Positions 25,901-36,500 of a stretch of 64,000 nucleotides of DNA are shown here, piece after piece. This stretch comes from Xiphophorus maculatus (Eukaryota; Chordata; Actinopteri; Cyprinodontiformes; Poeciliidae): NCBI RefSeq assembly GCF_002775205.1, contig NC_036461.1, positions 8,283,015 to 8,347,014 on the forward strand, read 5' to 3'. Within the stretch, counting starts at the first letter, position 1. Every line of letters starts with the position of its first letter. The position numbers and the translations under genes were made by a program. Below the pieces are notes generated by a model that worked only from the letters and a program-made list of their open reading frames with translations, was not told where the DNA came from and did not search any database.

Positions 25901-26217
25901 ATTACCAGTAACTTTATTCACAATTATGTTTTTCTGGAAACAATACAAAGGTATTCTTGAGATTAAAAAATCACATTAATAAACAACTTATCCTTAAGAA
26001 CTGCTCTTATGGCTAAATTAAGAGTTCGTCTGAATATAAAATTCAGCTGAAACGGGCCGAACTTAAGACTCCTTCTGTAAATGAAAAGTCAGAATTAAGA
26101 TGTGTTGCTTACTAAACATCCTCCTGTTTTATCAGCTTCTAACAACATAGTTGAATGCACAGCCTGAATCAGTTTATTTTCTTCCAGGAAATTGAGAAAG
26201 ATCAACAGAAGGTATAA
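8245..26217 (+). CDS. ktn1: ktn1, kinectin (34 coding exons)
   Basis: Kinectin is an ER-membrane coiled-coil protein reported to bind kinesin, Rho-family GTPases and elongation factor 1-delta; it organises ER and anchors translation factors. Exons: 8245-8917, 9122-9280, 9357-9473, 10492-10622, 10792-10896, 10980-11120, 11212-11318, 11809-11953, 13632-13728, 13819-14003, 14091-14180, 14290-14327, 14425-14515, 15737-15805, 15911-15948, 16034-16124, 16245-16313, 16408-16445, 17186-17276, 17383-17489, 17589-17685, 17763-17803, 17896-17986, 18679-18765, 20751-20840, 20943-21029, 21102-21191, 21269-21361, 22442-22525, 22688-22771, 24989-25072, 25162-25254, 25335-25445, 26188-26217. They total 3744 bases in one frame, 1247 residues against about 1357 in human. 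Residues 10-31 form the membrane anchor, the region to about 320 is Lys/Ala/Gln-rich, and the rest is coiled coil. Conserved landmarks are FFWLFMKET, QENGILRDAVS, REKNW, TYVTEVRELKDLLTELQ and LNQTV. RRBP1 is the nearest relative but lacks these blocks. Confidence 0.93.
9122..9473 (+). CDS. ktn1: ktn1 exons for the basic low-complexity region
   Basis: Two exons, 9122-9280 and 9357-9473, each begin and end with split codons and encode Lys/Ala/Glu-rich sequence with repeated GKKK...KQK motifs (TGKKKNSAKKQK, SGKKQKNETDK). These match the human KTN1 stretches SGKKKASSKKQK and GTKKLKTETDK. The first exon has a NAGNAG acceptor (9122 or 9125), so one Ala may be optional. Confidence 0.88.
10492..14180 (+). 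CDS. ktn1: ktn1 exons opening the coiled coil
   Basis: Eight exons (10492-10622, 10792-10896, 10980-11120, 11212-11318, 11809-11953, 13632-13728, 13819-14003, 14091-14180) take the protein from the globular-looking LLSGLSNLALSEAEAIS segment into continuous heptad-type coiled coil. The strongest family match is in 11212-11318 (QENGILRDAVSSATTQMESK). Each join keeps frame. The long intron 11954-13631 holds a hAT-like element. Confidence 0.9.
11954..13631 (+). other. ktn1 intron with repeat relics
   Basis: The intron contains an element of the hAT-like family (about 12355-12810) whose right part recurs at 50620-50766. From about 13020 to 13340 there is AT-rich sequence resembling a very decayed Tc1-like copy, but I could not delimit it. 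No exon was recognised. Confidence 0.45.
12355..12810. mobile_element. hAT-like non-autonomous repeat, copy A
   Basis: It begins near GGAGTGAGCAATATGAAT and ends near ATAAATACCCAGCCCTA, the form of a short-terminal-repeat teleost MITE. The right part (AATTGGAATTTATCAGGACA, then AATAAATCAAAATTCTTAT) is shared with 50690-50745. It is non-coding. Confidence 0.6.
14290..17986 (+). CDS. ktn1: ktn1 repeated-cassette coiled-coil exons
   Basis: Twelve exons follow a repeating size plan of 38, 91 and 69 bases: 14290-14327 (38), 14425-14515 (91), 15737-15805 (69), 15911-15948 (38), 16034-16124 (91), 16245-16313 (69), 16408-16445 (38), 17186-17276 (91), 17383-17489 (107, equal to 69+38), 17589-17685 (97), 17763-17803 (41, or 38 from the second acceptor) and 17896-17986 (91). 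One cassette is 198 bases or 66 residues. Proteins of the 91-base exons share the pattern QEKE/DxKxKxVEE. These are repeated coiled-coil units, some probably optional in splicing. Confidence 0.88.
14870..15710. mobile_element. overlapping transposon relics in ktn1 intron
   Basis: Three parts are visible. 14870-15030 is a Tc1-like fragment (GTATCGAACAACTTAAGG). 15035-15435 begins CTAGGCCTGGCACAAGAACA and ends TTATTGTGACAGGC, an inverted-terminal MITE. 15515-15710 is a Tc1-like terminal fragment (GCCACACTTTTCAGAT, TCACATAAAATTCCAATGG). Edges are approximate. Confidence 0.55.
18430..18525. mobile_element. Tc1-like terminal fragment
   Basis: CCCCACATTTTAGCATATTGCAACCACAAAACTTTG-type sequence followed by TTTATTGGAATTTG matches the terminal region of the Tc1-like family elsewhere in the window (compare 45520 and 47400). 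Confidence 0.45.
18679..26217 (+). CDS. ktn1: ktn1 C-terminal exons
   Basis: Eleven exons, every one a multiple of three in phase 0 (87, 90, 87, 90, 93, 84, 84, 84, 93, 111 and 30 bases). Landmarks are ELREKNWSAMEALSATE (18679), QEWLQRFE (20943), GILQRLQSSVEEEE with WKVK (21269), TYVTEVRE followed by LKDLLTELQ (22442 and 22688), and LNQTVREMQQLLNAISQQL (25335). The last exon is only 30 bases and ends EIEKDQQKV-stop at 26217. The human exon between WKVK and the LRRE block was not found here. All-symmetric exons allow skipping without frameshift. Confidence 0.9.
18766..20750 (+). other. ktn1 intron (2 kb) with AT microsatellite
   Basis: Apart from the Tc1-free AT-rich background and the (AT)n tract at 19866-19927, nothing is recognised here. 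No conserved exon-like segment with good splice sites was seen. Confidence 0.5.
19866..19927. repeat. (AT)n microsatellite, about 31 units
   Basis: This is an uninterrupted alternating AT run of about 62 bases. It is expected to be polymorphic in length, and the assembled length may be inaccurate. Confidence 0.95.
21600..22275 (+). mobile_element. decayed Tc1-like element (third family)
   Basis: The transposase reads along the + strand with stops. Recognisable pieces are GTCATCTGGACTC (catalytic region), ATCAGTGTCTGACCTCACAA and GTGGATTAAGAATAGGATCT, then a degenerate end (CCGATATATTGTGGC). It lies in the ktn1 intron where one human exon appears to be missing. Confidence 0.6.
22856..23590 (+). 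mobile_element. decayed Tc1-like element
   Basis: The ends read GTGCTTTGCAGAAGTATG (left) and GAATACTTCTGCAAGGCACT (right), which are imperfect inverted repeats. Internal GAGTGGCATAGTCAAAGCCC followed by AAACCTTAATCTGAT corresponds to the WPSQSPDLNPIE-type block of Tc1 transposases. Stops and deletions make it inactive. Confidence 0.75.
23600..24985 (+). other. ktn1 intron remainder
   Basis: AT-rich intronic DNA. A 29-base exon-like segment flanked by CATCCAG and GTATCT lies near 24739-24767 but has no family support. Nothing else is recognised. Confidence 0.4.
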
Positions 26218-27160
26218 CGAGAGGATGCCACCGTGCAGACAGACTGACTGCAATACAGAGACAGCCTGCAAACTTCAGCTTCCTCATTACCGCATCACAC
26301 AGTCACTCCTGCTCACTTCCTCCCAAACCCTGTACCCTTCCTCTTCAACTGTACTGTAGATGGCCTCTTGTCTGACGGCCTACACAGGAGCAGGCAGAGG
26401 TTCTGTTTTATTCCTAACACTCCAAGCACGGTACCAAAACTCCAATTCTCCACTCCAGCCACATTCCTCCTCTTCTGCAGCTTCATCAATTGATTTATTA
26501 TTATTATTTTCTTTTTTACTTCAAACTTTAAAAATGACCCCTGGCATTATTTAAACTGTGTGGCAACCATTCCTCTGTTATAAATCCACCTGTATAATTT
26601 CCTGTGACATACTTTTGAAAACTACAGTAGATTTTTGTTTTGTCTGGAGAGGGCAGAAATGAAATGTCCCAGCTTAACGAAACAAACTTTGGGGTCTTCT
26701 GTTTCTTTTCCTTTTAACTTAAAGATATGTATTGTTTAAATGTACCACTTAGGACCTGCTGAAATACACTGTTCTGTTGATTTGCTCACTGACAAGAGAA
26801 ACCACCACGATTGCTCCATGCGTATCTTGGCTCAATACTTCCTGGGGAAAGACGGGAGTCGGTAGATCTCTCTGCATGCGAGATGGGTCACTACAGACGA
26901 CTGTATCCATGGTGACATATTTTTGTCCCGCCTTTACTGCAGCTTTACTGCACAGAGAAGAGTGTTTGGAATACAAGACCAGGCACATTTAAGAGGTTTT
27001 TAATCTAACTGCAACCACTTCAGAAATGAGCGTCCCATATCGTGTGTAATCAACACTTACTTTATTGTGGCTGAGTCCATTAACACTGAAGATTTTGTTC
27101 TTTTTGTAATGGGTGATGTTAATAAAAGGGATGCTTAATAAAGCTGGTCTTTTCTCTTTT
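26218..27160 (+). other. ktn1: ktn1 3'UTR
   Basis: Sequence after the stop TAA (26215-26217) runs without gene features to AATAAA at 27137-27142. That signal is followed by a T-rich segment (TCTTTTCTCTTTTTTCC), a typical cleavage-site context. The UTR is therefore about 0.94 kb. Confidence 0.65.
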
Positions 27161-27929
27161 TTCCATTGCAACCTTTGTATTGGCCACAAGGTGGCATCTT
27201 ATTACCAGAGAGGATGTTTTTCACACTTCTGAGTCACAAGCTGGAAAATTCTGAGTGCGCACCATAAAAATCCAAAGTTTCTCTTCATGTACTTTTTGCT
27301 GGCGGGTAAATTAGTTCGGAAAACACATTAAACTGTTTGCATGCAGACATGTTATTCTCGGTCAAATTTAAAGATCCATTAAATCTCAGTGGAAATGTGG
27401 AAAAGTGTTAAGAAATTATTAGTTTATTGGTATTGTAACCTGCTGTGTATTCAGACTCTACTGATCTTTTTTTTGTTTGTTTTTATTCATTTTTGCAAAT
27501 ATAGAAATTATGGTAAACAAAATAATCCCAAGATAAATTCCGATCCCCTAGTGAGAGCTGTTTTAAATCCTATCTGTCATCTTTCACATCTTCAACAAAC
27601 AATGGAGCCTCTGACATGCTGATCTTTGCAAAACTATTCCTACCTCTGAATCTTTTCTCACGTAGTGTGAAATTATGAAATAGTTAATTTTTCATAATTA
27701 ACTATTATTAATAGTTAATAGACATATGTCTAAATCTACCTACTGATAACTGCCTGCGGAGCCTGGTGGTGAAATTTGCATCGACATTTGAGATGACATG
27801 CAGTGAGTCTTTACACCTGTGGAGGATTTCTGGCCACTGCTTTACAAAATTGTTCAAATTCAACCACTTTAGAGGTGTGTTGAGTGTGTGATGCATGCTT
27901 AATGCCATACTACAGCATCTCAATCGACT

Positions 27930-28740
27930 AATCCCAGGCTTTGACTAGACCACCCCAAGACCTAAATTTTTCCTTTGTTTTAGGCTTTTTTAGCCATTCA
28001 GATAGGATGTTCTATTGGACAGTTCATTGTGCCATGACTCATAAGAAATGACAGAGCCTATAATTTTACACCAGATCTAATGGGATGCACATCTTTAAAG
28101 AATTTCCACTTTTATCTCATTTGTACTCACAATATTTACCAAAACGTGTCGTGAATCCTGAGCTGCATGGTGGCGCACTGTTGCTTTGCAGCAAGAAGGT
28201 TGTGGGTTTGAATCTTGTTCTGAGATCCTGCACGTTTTCCTTGAGATTGGATGGAATCTCTCCAGGCTTCTCTCTCAGTTGACAACATGACTTTTAGGTT
28301 AATTGGTTTCTCTAAATTGCTTTTAGGTTTGAATGTCTGCATGCTTGGTTGGAAGTCCTGTGATGAACTGGTGAACCAGACTTACTCAATGACCACTGAC
28401 AGACTGGTTTAGGCAATGGATGGGTTGTGAATCATAAAGATATTTTTCGAGAGATGGGACTATGAACACTGATCCTGAGTCAAGTGAGGAATGAAGTGCT
28501 TTAAATCTTGCTTTGAGGCTTTTCATTGTGATCTCTTGGATGAGTTGTTGATCCTCTCCTGTAGTAATTTTCATTCCAGTCTGTTCTTGAAGAGTTCATC
28601 AATGTTGCATGTTTCCTCCACTTGAAAATAACAGCTGTCACTGTTGTTTTATTCCCAAAGCCTTGGAGATGGCTTTGTAATCTTTTCAGACACTTATTGA
28701 TGCCATTGTATTTTAATTCTCTTACCTTTTTATAGAAAAT
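27930..28740 (-). mobile_element. decayed Tc1-like element (second family)
   Basis: Read on the minus strand it resembles a Tc1-like transposase. Matching blocks are TTTGACTAGACCACCCCAAG (27941), GAACACTGATCCTGAGTCAA (28463), TCTCTTGGATGAGTTGTTGA (28532) and CCCAAAGCCTTGGAGATGGC (28653). It is split by another repeat at 28155-28430. Confidence 0.65.
28155..28430 (+). mobile_element. dispersed teleost repeat inserted in a Tc1 relic
   Basis: GAGCTGCATGGTGGCGCACT, GCAGCAAGAAGGTTGTGGGT, TTAGGTTAATTGGTTTCTCT and CAATGGATGGGTTG occur in the order of a very common fish repeat (tail normally a TGGA run). The copy is diverged. I am not certain of its class. Confidence 0.6.
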
Positions 28741-30534
28741 CTAAACAATTGTTGAAAAATACCATGTTTGCTATTTTACTTAACCACAGTGCATCTGTCT
28801 TACACCAATGTGTTTCATTTGTCAAAATTATTTAAATTCTCTTTACTATGTCACCCCTAAATACAATCCAATGCAAGATGCGGAAAATATCGGAAAACAA
28901 CATAATCTGAGACAAATATTATGTTTTACTTTAATCTTGTGAATTGGATTCATACAACAATTGGGATGAACAGCTTTGTACTGTACTGGAAGCTGTAATA
29001 CAAGTTCCACGTGAGTCAAATTGATGCTGACTTTATATGCATGGAGAGCTGTTGCTGTCTTGCACATTAAAAAGGCCTTTTAGACAACAAGGCTGTTGTG
29101 CTGACTGACTGGGAGAGAGGGTGGGTGTTTGGGTGGGTGGGGGATGTCGGGTCAAGAGCACAAGCAACACAAGATCAGCACATTCCTTGCATTCTCCCAC
29201 ACTGTCATGCTACAGTCAGCTGAGTGGAGAACTGGCTTTTGCTTTGATCGAAACCATGCGACGCAGCATGCGCCCACAACATCTTCATTACAGAGGAAAA
29301 TGCCTTTCACTGGCTGGAGATTCAAGTTGCCAAAACATTACTTTGAGGTAGATTCATCTTAGCATACTGTCCATTTAAAGGATGTTATCTGCAAAATGTG
29401 ATAAAACTGGGCTTAAAGGAGGAAAGTTAAAGCATTCCACTCTTACAACATACATATTTGTCATCCCTTGACTCAAAAATGTAGAATAGTCACATGATGA
29501 GTCTGTTGGACATCATATATGGTTGAGTAAATCCTCACTAAGAACAGTTCAGATGTTAACAGGGACTTTACCAGTCTGTTGTCATCATTGCTCACAGACT
29601 CTCTATTGTGCAACTCAGCTCTGCATGCTTCTTGCCTGGTAACATTGGACTCCTCCTCCTAAACTTAGATTTATACTCACGCTACGCCAGCGCAGCTTCA
29701 GCAAAGCAGCCCACTCCCTGCATCTGCTCTCCATCAGTGTGGTATGCGCCGGAGAGCCTTTGATCCCCACCCACCCCCAAATCTTCTGTGTGTGTTTATG
29801 TGAGTCAAACAGAGGTAGAAACAAAACCTGCAGTGCTCTTTTACAAAGACAATGCCCAGTGAATGAAAAGCACAGCAGAAAGAGGCAGTGGCACAAAAGA
29901 GCAGTAAACATTCATTAAACCCACTCCTTTAGGGGGTTGCCCTGAGCCTTTTAGTTACAGGTCTAACTCAGCTTTGTGTTTGTGAAGAAGAAACTCAGAC
30001 ATTTGTGGTGGTGATCAGCAAGAAAAACAGCAAAATATGAAATATTTCAGCTCCTTTTCCTATACATGAATGTCCAATAGTGCATGAGGGTGGGAATGGA
30101 AATACCTTCATGCACCACAGTGACCCCCATTGCTGCCTTTTTGTTTTTGCGTGAAGTGTTATTGCTCTTTGAAACTGAACACCAGTTCAAACAGAGGGCC
30201 ATAATTAGAGGGGGGCACCGAAGAGGCCCCAGGCAGTGGGTGAGCACCTTCAGCCATGGATGTTCTTTTGAAAACAAGACTGAGGCAATAACGTGTTGAC
30301 GAGACCACCAGAGAAAGGTGGGGAAGTGGAGCATTCACCAGAAATGCGTGAGAACAACTGGACATGTGACGTCATTCTCGTTTAAGTTGCAGTTTGAGCA
30401 AATTGTCAGTGAGTCAATCTCCAAAGAAATTTGTATGCCAGTAAGCCAATCAGTGATATGAGATGTGAAAATAACATTTCCAGGCATGCAGCTCAGTAGT
30501 GGTGTAACATGTTCCTACTAAAATTAGAAAAATA

Positions 30535-31050
30535 GAGCACATCATACTAAAGTCCTTACTCAGAGAATTGCTGAGTAAGCCTACCCTAGCCCTACCCTTT
30601 AAAATACTTTTGTTAGTTTATAAATCAATGAATGGCTTAGCAACAAACTACAGTGAAGACTTGTTGTTTTATCACCCTTCCAGATCTCAGGTCTTGTAGT
30701 TCAACTTTACCAGTAACCAGAACCAACTGGAGAAGCAGCATTCAGTTTTTATGCTCTTGTGACCAGGAACAAACTTCCAGAAAACTGCAAAACAGCTGAA
30801 AGAAACATTGAGTTCCTTTAAATCAAAACTGTAGACCCACCTGTATGGAGTTGGCTTTAACTGGAACATTGATTAATATATTTGATGTATATTTAATGAT
30901 GATTATTCCTGATGAGTTTGATGATGGCATTTGACAAAATGTAATGTCTTCTGCTTGTTTCATAATTGGTTACCGTGTGATGTTTTGATCATGTAAAGCA
31001 CCTTGAACTGCCTTGTTGCTGAAATTTGCAATACAAATAAACTTGACTTG
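30535..31050 (+). mobile_element. LINE 3' end (L2/Maui-like) with TTGAC tail
   Basis: The translated + strand, with stops, holds PGTNFQKTAKQLKETLSSFKS, the C-terminal end of fish non-LTR reverse transcriptase ORFs. It is followed by the 3' motif GCACCTTGAACTGCCTTGTTG and the tail AAATAAACTTGACTTGACTT. It is 5' truncated and broken. Family assignment is tentative. Confidence 0.7.
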
Positions 31051-31067
31051 ACTTGATTTAACGTCAC

Positions 31068-31865
31068 CTCTTAAACATATTTACACCCCTTCCTTAAAGC
31101 TTTTCCCATTTTGTCATGTTGCAAAACCAGCTTTCACTGCAATTACAGCTGCAGGTCTCTTGTTGTCTGTCTCCTGTAACTTTTATACATCTAAAGTTTT
31201 TACTAACTCTCCTGCACAAAATATCACAATTTTGATTTTGACTTTGGACCAGTGAAACACAAACATATGTTTTGATGTAAAACATTCCGTTGTAGCTTTG
31301 TGTGCATTAGGGCCATTTTCCTGTTGGGATTTGAACTTCCACCCCAGCCTCAAGTCTTTTACATTTTCAATGAGATTTTCCTCAAGCTTCCAGGTCCTTT
31401 CTGAAGAAAAGCCTCTTCACACCATGGGGTTTGATGCTAGTTTCCTGCCACTTTGTCCATTGTACTCTATAAACTTTAGATCGCATTAAAGCTCACCTTG
31501 CCCTGTCTTAATGGGTTTACTGTTCTTAATTAGCTTTTTTAAAATTTTCATATGATTGACTGAGCTGAGGTCTGTGAGATGTAAGAAGCTTTAGAAACCT
31601 GACATAAACTTCACCACTTTATCGTGACCTGCCTGCTGTGTCGCTTGGCCTTCATGTGATTGTTTACTCATGTTTTCTAACATACCTCTTAGATTTAGAG
31701 GTATTAAAATAAGATTGAGGTGAATATAACTAAGCAATTTTTCTTACTTCCCAATTATGCACAATTTATTCCTGGTCTGTCACACAAAATCTAAATAAAA
31801 CATATAAGTTTGTGCTTGCATCATGAGAAAGAGTGAACAGGTTCAATGGATATGAAGGCATTGTG
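31068..31865 (-). mobile_element. near full-length but decayed Tc1-like element
   Basis: The order of blocks is that of a reversed Tc1-like element: terminal CCCATTTTGTCATGTTGCAA, GCAATTACAGCTGCAGGTCT, CACCCCAGCCTCAAGTCTTT, TCACACCATGGGGTTTGATG, CTTGGCCTTCATGTGAT, terminal CTGTCACACAAAATC. Stops and indels are throughout. Confidence 0.75.
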
Positions 31866-33149
31866 TTTGGTTGCACAATCAATCACATGCTTCGGCAAAA
31901 CTGCCATAAATCCCTGATTATGGAAAGAGAGGTTTTAAAGAGCTCAAAGGAATCACAAACAAAATGAGGAAATCTGATTTCGCCATCTTTTTATTCCCCA
32001 AGAAAACAAACCAGGGGGGATTATTTTCACCATGTGTTTCCCATCACTGCTGCCCCCTCATCATTATCTATATTTATACTAAATATGAATATAGATCTGC
32101 TAAAGATACTTTTATGAGACTGTATTATTAATCATACAGACTGCATCTGAAATAATATTAGGAGCTAATATTAAAACCCCTTTGTTGAATATAAAAGCCT
32201 ATTTATGCTATTGGGATAAAAAAATAAATAAAAAATCTGAATTAGCATTATTTGCCAAGTTTCGCAAGAAAAACCCCAAGGAATTTAACTTAAGTTTCAC
32301 TTTGCTTTCAATAATTACATTTTAAATATTTTATACAAGAAAGGAAATAAAAATAAAATTATTTTTTTTGTACATCTATCTGTGTCTGTAGCAGCTGGTT
32401 TTTATATTTTAGTCTGTCTGATTACAAAAAAAAATTTTAAAAAGAAAAACCTTTTTTAAACCTTACATGAGTAGTTTCTTGGTGGGATACTATTTATTTT
32501 AATTTAGTAAAATATGTTGAAGTAGTTCTACTAACGTTTAGTCCTCTCCCCACCTCTTCAAGGGCTGTTTCAGTTACTGAGCCAAATAACAACAGATAAT
32601 TGTTTATAATTTGCTACTGAAACAAATATTAAACATTTAGATTTTAACTAGGCTACAATCAAACAAATATTACTAGCATATAGTTAAAAATACAGCTTTA
32701 AATTTATTTGTGCTACAACTGTTAAATCAAATTATTCTTGTTCTCTCATTCTCACTCCCAATAAGCAAATATAAAAATTGTAGATTATTAGATTGTTGGT
32801 TTGGGCTAAATTCAAGAATTTACAAGGGAGGAGCCTCATGTTGTTGGAGGTTTGGTAGTGAAGTGTCAGTTCTCACAAATATTATAAAATGACGACCTGA
32901 TCTGAATTATTAGATAGAAATTAATTTGTTGAAACAAATATATTTTTTCATGGGGCCCCTTTAAGAATTCCCAGATTGTAGTCTTTGTTTACATAACAGA
33001 TGGTGCTACCCATGAATGTCGTAGGGTGGTGGAAATGGAAAACTAAACCCACGCTTTGATCACTTTATCCCCGCAATATTAAATCCACGTAAATAACATC
33101 AGTAGGTGTGAGTGTTTGTGTCTTTGAATAATAAATCGCAGTCATGTCT

Positions 33150-33285
33150 GCGCAGACTCACCGTAGGAAGAAGCAGAGCTGCTGAGGCGTCCCCCCCTAC
33201 AGAAAGTAAAGCAGAAGTGAATGGTACAGTCCGGCCCTGCTCCTCGCTGTTTTTGTATCTGCTGTAGAGCGGATTCAACCGCCAA
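33150..33285 (+). other. peli2: peli2 non-coding first exon (3' end) and promoter area
   Basis: A GC-richer segment ends in the donor CGCCAA|GTAAGT at 33285/33286, ahead of the coding exon whose acceptor is at 33459. The 5' edge and transcription start are not determined. Confidence 0.5.
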
Positions 33286-33459
33286 GTAAGTTACGCTCTG
33301 CTGTGGTTAGCCCAGGAAGTTACAGAGCAGTTTATTTTCCTTTCCCCCCCCACAAACAGACAACTGGATTTAATCGGATAGAGATACACGCATGATGTCA
33401 GAGTCATAAGATGTAGTGAGGGGACTTGGTGTCTTTTTTTTTCTCCTTCTCTCTTAAAG

Positions 33460-33595
33460 GGAATCTGTTAATCTTGTGAAACACTGTTATTGCTGTGGAG
33501 CTAACACAGTCAAGCCTCATGTTTTCGTCAAGCCAGGAGGAGCACTGCGCCCCGTCCAAAGACCCGGTGAAGTACGGGGAGTTGGTGGTGCTGGG
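33460..33595 (+). CDS. peli2: peli2 first coding exon
   Basis: The acceptor CTCTTAAAG ends at 33459 after a long pyrimidine tract. There are 59 bases of 5'UTR, then ATG at 33519 encoding MFSSSQEEHCAP. The donor GTAAGA is at 33596 with a split Gly codon. Confidence 0.92.
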
Positions 33596-36500
33596 GTAAG
33601 ATTATGGCATATTTATTTTTAAATTTACTGGTTTAGGGCGAACAAGAGAGCGAGTGTTTAGTGTCTTAAAAGTTTCTCCGGATGTTCCTCTACCTCGCTC
33701 TGCCGAGCCGCTATAACCTGACTCTGAATTAGCAGTAATGTGTGTGTGTTTTTCTTTTTTATTTATTTGCGGTGTCGGTCGGATTTAACTCGGGTGGCCG
33801 TTGGGCTTAGTTTAGAAATTTACGAGCTCACGTTACTCCTCAAAGCAGACACGTGCGCAATCAGATATGCGGTCCAGTTGTTGATGATGATGTTGATGAT
33901 GTCTCGCTCCCTGATAACCAGTGGGGTATAGAAACTAAAGCCTGACCAGATAATAAACACGTTCAGGACAACTTTAGGTACACCTCCTGGTTCCCAGCAG
34001 CCCCAGCCGGAGCGCTCCTCCCTGCCTTGGAAGTTGAATTCACGGGGCTTCAGGAATTCGGAAGTTGTGGTGGTCTCCACCCCCAGGCCCCCAGGCTGCT
34101 TCCTTTTCGGCTGCTACAACCCCAACCCTGCACAACTTTTGTTCTAACACGCACCATTGTCTGTTCCTGCTGGAAGGATTAATTATTACTCCCCATGGCA
34201 TTGTTTAGTTGAATTATATCACCATACAAATAGGCACTAATATCGGAACAGCCTTGGAGGCTAAACCCCTGACAGGATCAAGTTGAGAATGAAGCAAGTA
34301 AGCAGTACAACTTTATCTTCATTGTGAAATTCTAAAGCCACATTGTGCAATTCAGAGGACAGGAAGTTACTGTGCATATGTCATCACTAACAGGACACAA
34401 GTCATCCAATTCTTTAAAAACAAAGCCAGGGGGTATGTTAGAGTTTGCATTGCGTGCCTGTGGTCAAAATCTATGTATAAACTTCACTTTGTGGATCCTA
34501 GGACTCCCATCCCAAGGGGCCTGATTGAACATCCACAAAGCCATTAAAAAGTGGGAAAGTTTTAGTGCTAGGGATGCAACGATTGCAGTTTTCTGGCCGA
34601 TCAACTTAAAAAAATTTGGCCTTCTGATTTCAATTCTGGCTGATACTGATTTGTTTTACTAATGACTCTTATGTTATAAGGTCACAATACATGTTCAATG
34701 TTCCAATCTTATTGTGAAAAACATCAAACAATACCTGTGAAACAATAATCTTCCATGGCAAAACAGAAGAGGACAGTGGGTGACTTTCAGACCTTTGCAG
34801 AAGTCTGAAGATCGATTTTAATCCGAAATCATAATTTTGGATGATTGGTTATCATCCAAAATTAAGGAAAATTGGCCAGCCAATTGATTGGCACACTCCT
34901 AATAGTACTCTGACCATAGATGTCACTGTGTTCTTTCCATTTACAGTAGTATGAAATGTTAACTGAAGGGCCTCAATGTGTTCTGAAGACTGCAACATGG
35001 CTTGCAGCTACAAACATATTATTTTGTGTCATTACATGATAATACATGTAAAGTTTTGACAGCCGGTGTTTGTTTTTATTACTTCGCAAAAGTCAAGCCC
35101 TTTTGAATATAGTTCAGACTGGATATTTACATACACCATACTTTTTTTTTTGCTGTTTGGCATTAAATCAGACTAAATGTTTTCTGTTCTATGTCAGTTA
35201 GGATTAACTAAACCATTTCTGTTTGCTAAATGCCAGAACAATAGGGGAGAATTCATTACTTGCGTCATATTCAGAAGTGACATGACTTTAAAAACTCTGG
35301 ATAGGTTAATTCCCAACATTGGACATAAACGGGGGAACATTTGTGGATGTACTTTAACGAAAGACCTTAAAACACACCACTCTCTTGCATAATATAATGG
35401 GAAACTCAAAAGACAACATATCAGGAAAAACATTGTGAACTTTGGGTATGATTTCCAGATAGCTGAAGGTGCAATATTCATCTGTCATCTGAGAACTGTG
35501 TGTATGAGCTACACAGGAGGTGGGAGCATCATGTTGTGTGGGTGTTTTGCTGCAGGAGGAACTGGTGCAACTGGTGAAAAGATAGATGGCATCACGTGGA
35601 AAGAACATTTTGTGTAAATGTTGAAGTAACATCTCAAGACATCATCCAGGAAGTTGAAACTTCCCCACAAAAAAAGTTTTCCAAATGGATAGTGACAATA
35701 TGGATCCCTCTAAGTTAGTTAGAACATGGCTTAAGGAGAATCTGTTGGCCGAGCTGAAACGTTTTGTGCTACAAACCTGACTCAGCTGGATCAGTTTGGT
35801 TGGGGGAATGGGCCAAAATTACAGCAAACTGTTGTTTGTAGAAGGATTTCCAAAACATTTGACTTAAGTCAGACAGTTTACAATAAGGCAATGTCAAGAA
35901 AGCCTGTAAAATTTCCTCTCTCATTTAGCAAAAATGGTCATTTAAATGAGACCATTTCAAGGACTTTCTGAGTCCTCTTTGGGACTCAGAAAGTCCAAAA
36001 GTGACTGGATTTTTTTTCTGGTATTAAGCAACAGAGCAGCAGTGGAAATAAATGCTGTCTTCCTCTTTTCAATAAAAACATTAAGATAATTTTACATATT
36101 TTTCCATTTTAATTTACACATATTTCAGCTTTATTACTAGCTCCAATGTTAATATCACAAAATAAACCAATATTATGTGAAATAAGGCAGAAAAAAGTCT
36201 GCTGTTATTTTCAGCCGGGTTTTAGAGGAAGTTTAGTTTTCACCCCGAAGTACCAGTTCTCTAAAAAAGTGTATGAAAGTTTGATTTCTGTGGTGTTGTC
36301 TATCTTTGAGTGTGTAGGAGAATTGAAAGGTGGCATGTGTTGTTCTTTTATGCTTTTTTAAAAACTATTGTGCAAATGTACAATTGGAAAATCTTCTCCT
36401 TATGTTCCAAAGACGAATAATTTGTCCATAGACAAAAGTAAAGCTGCAACTTATTCATGAAAAAGGTGAAATACCTTAAACTAGTGAAGTAGTTTAAGGA

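Larger units (their letters stand above)
27160..33150. other. ktn1-peli2 intergenic DNA
   Basis: About 6 kb without a recognised gene. It holds Tc1-like relics (27930-28740 and 31068-31865), a nested SINE/hAT-type repeat (28155-28430) and a LINE 3' tail (30535-31050). The segment 29100-30370 is less AT-rich and repeat-poor, but I see no splice-supported frame in it. 31900-32950 is very AT-rich with nothing recognised. Confidence 0.5.

Noticed and set aside
35435..35632. Transposase-like peptide fragments
   Set aside because: Not listed as a gene: the frame is broken by stops and is part of a dead Tc1-type element.
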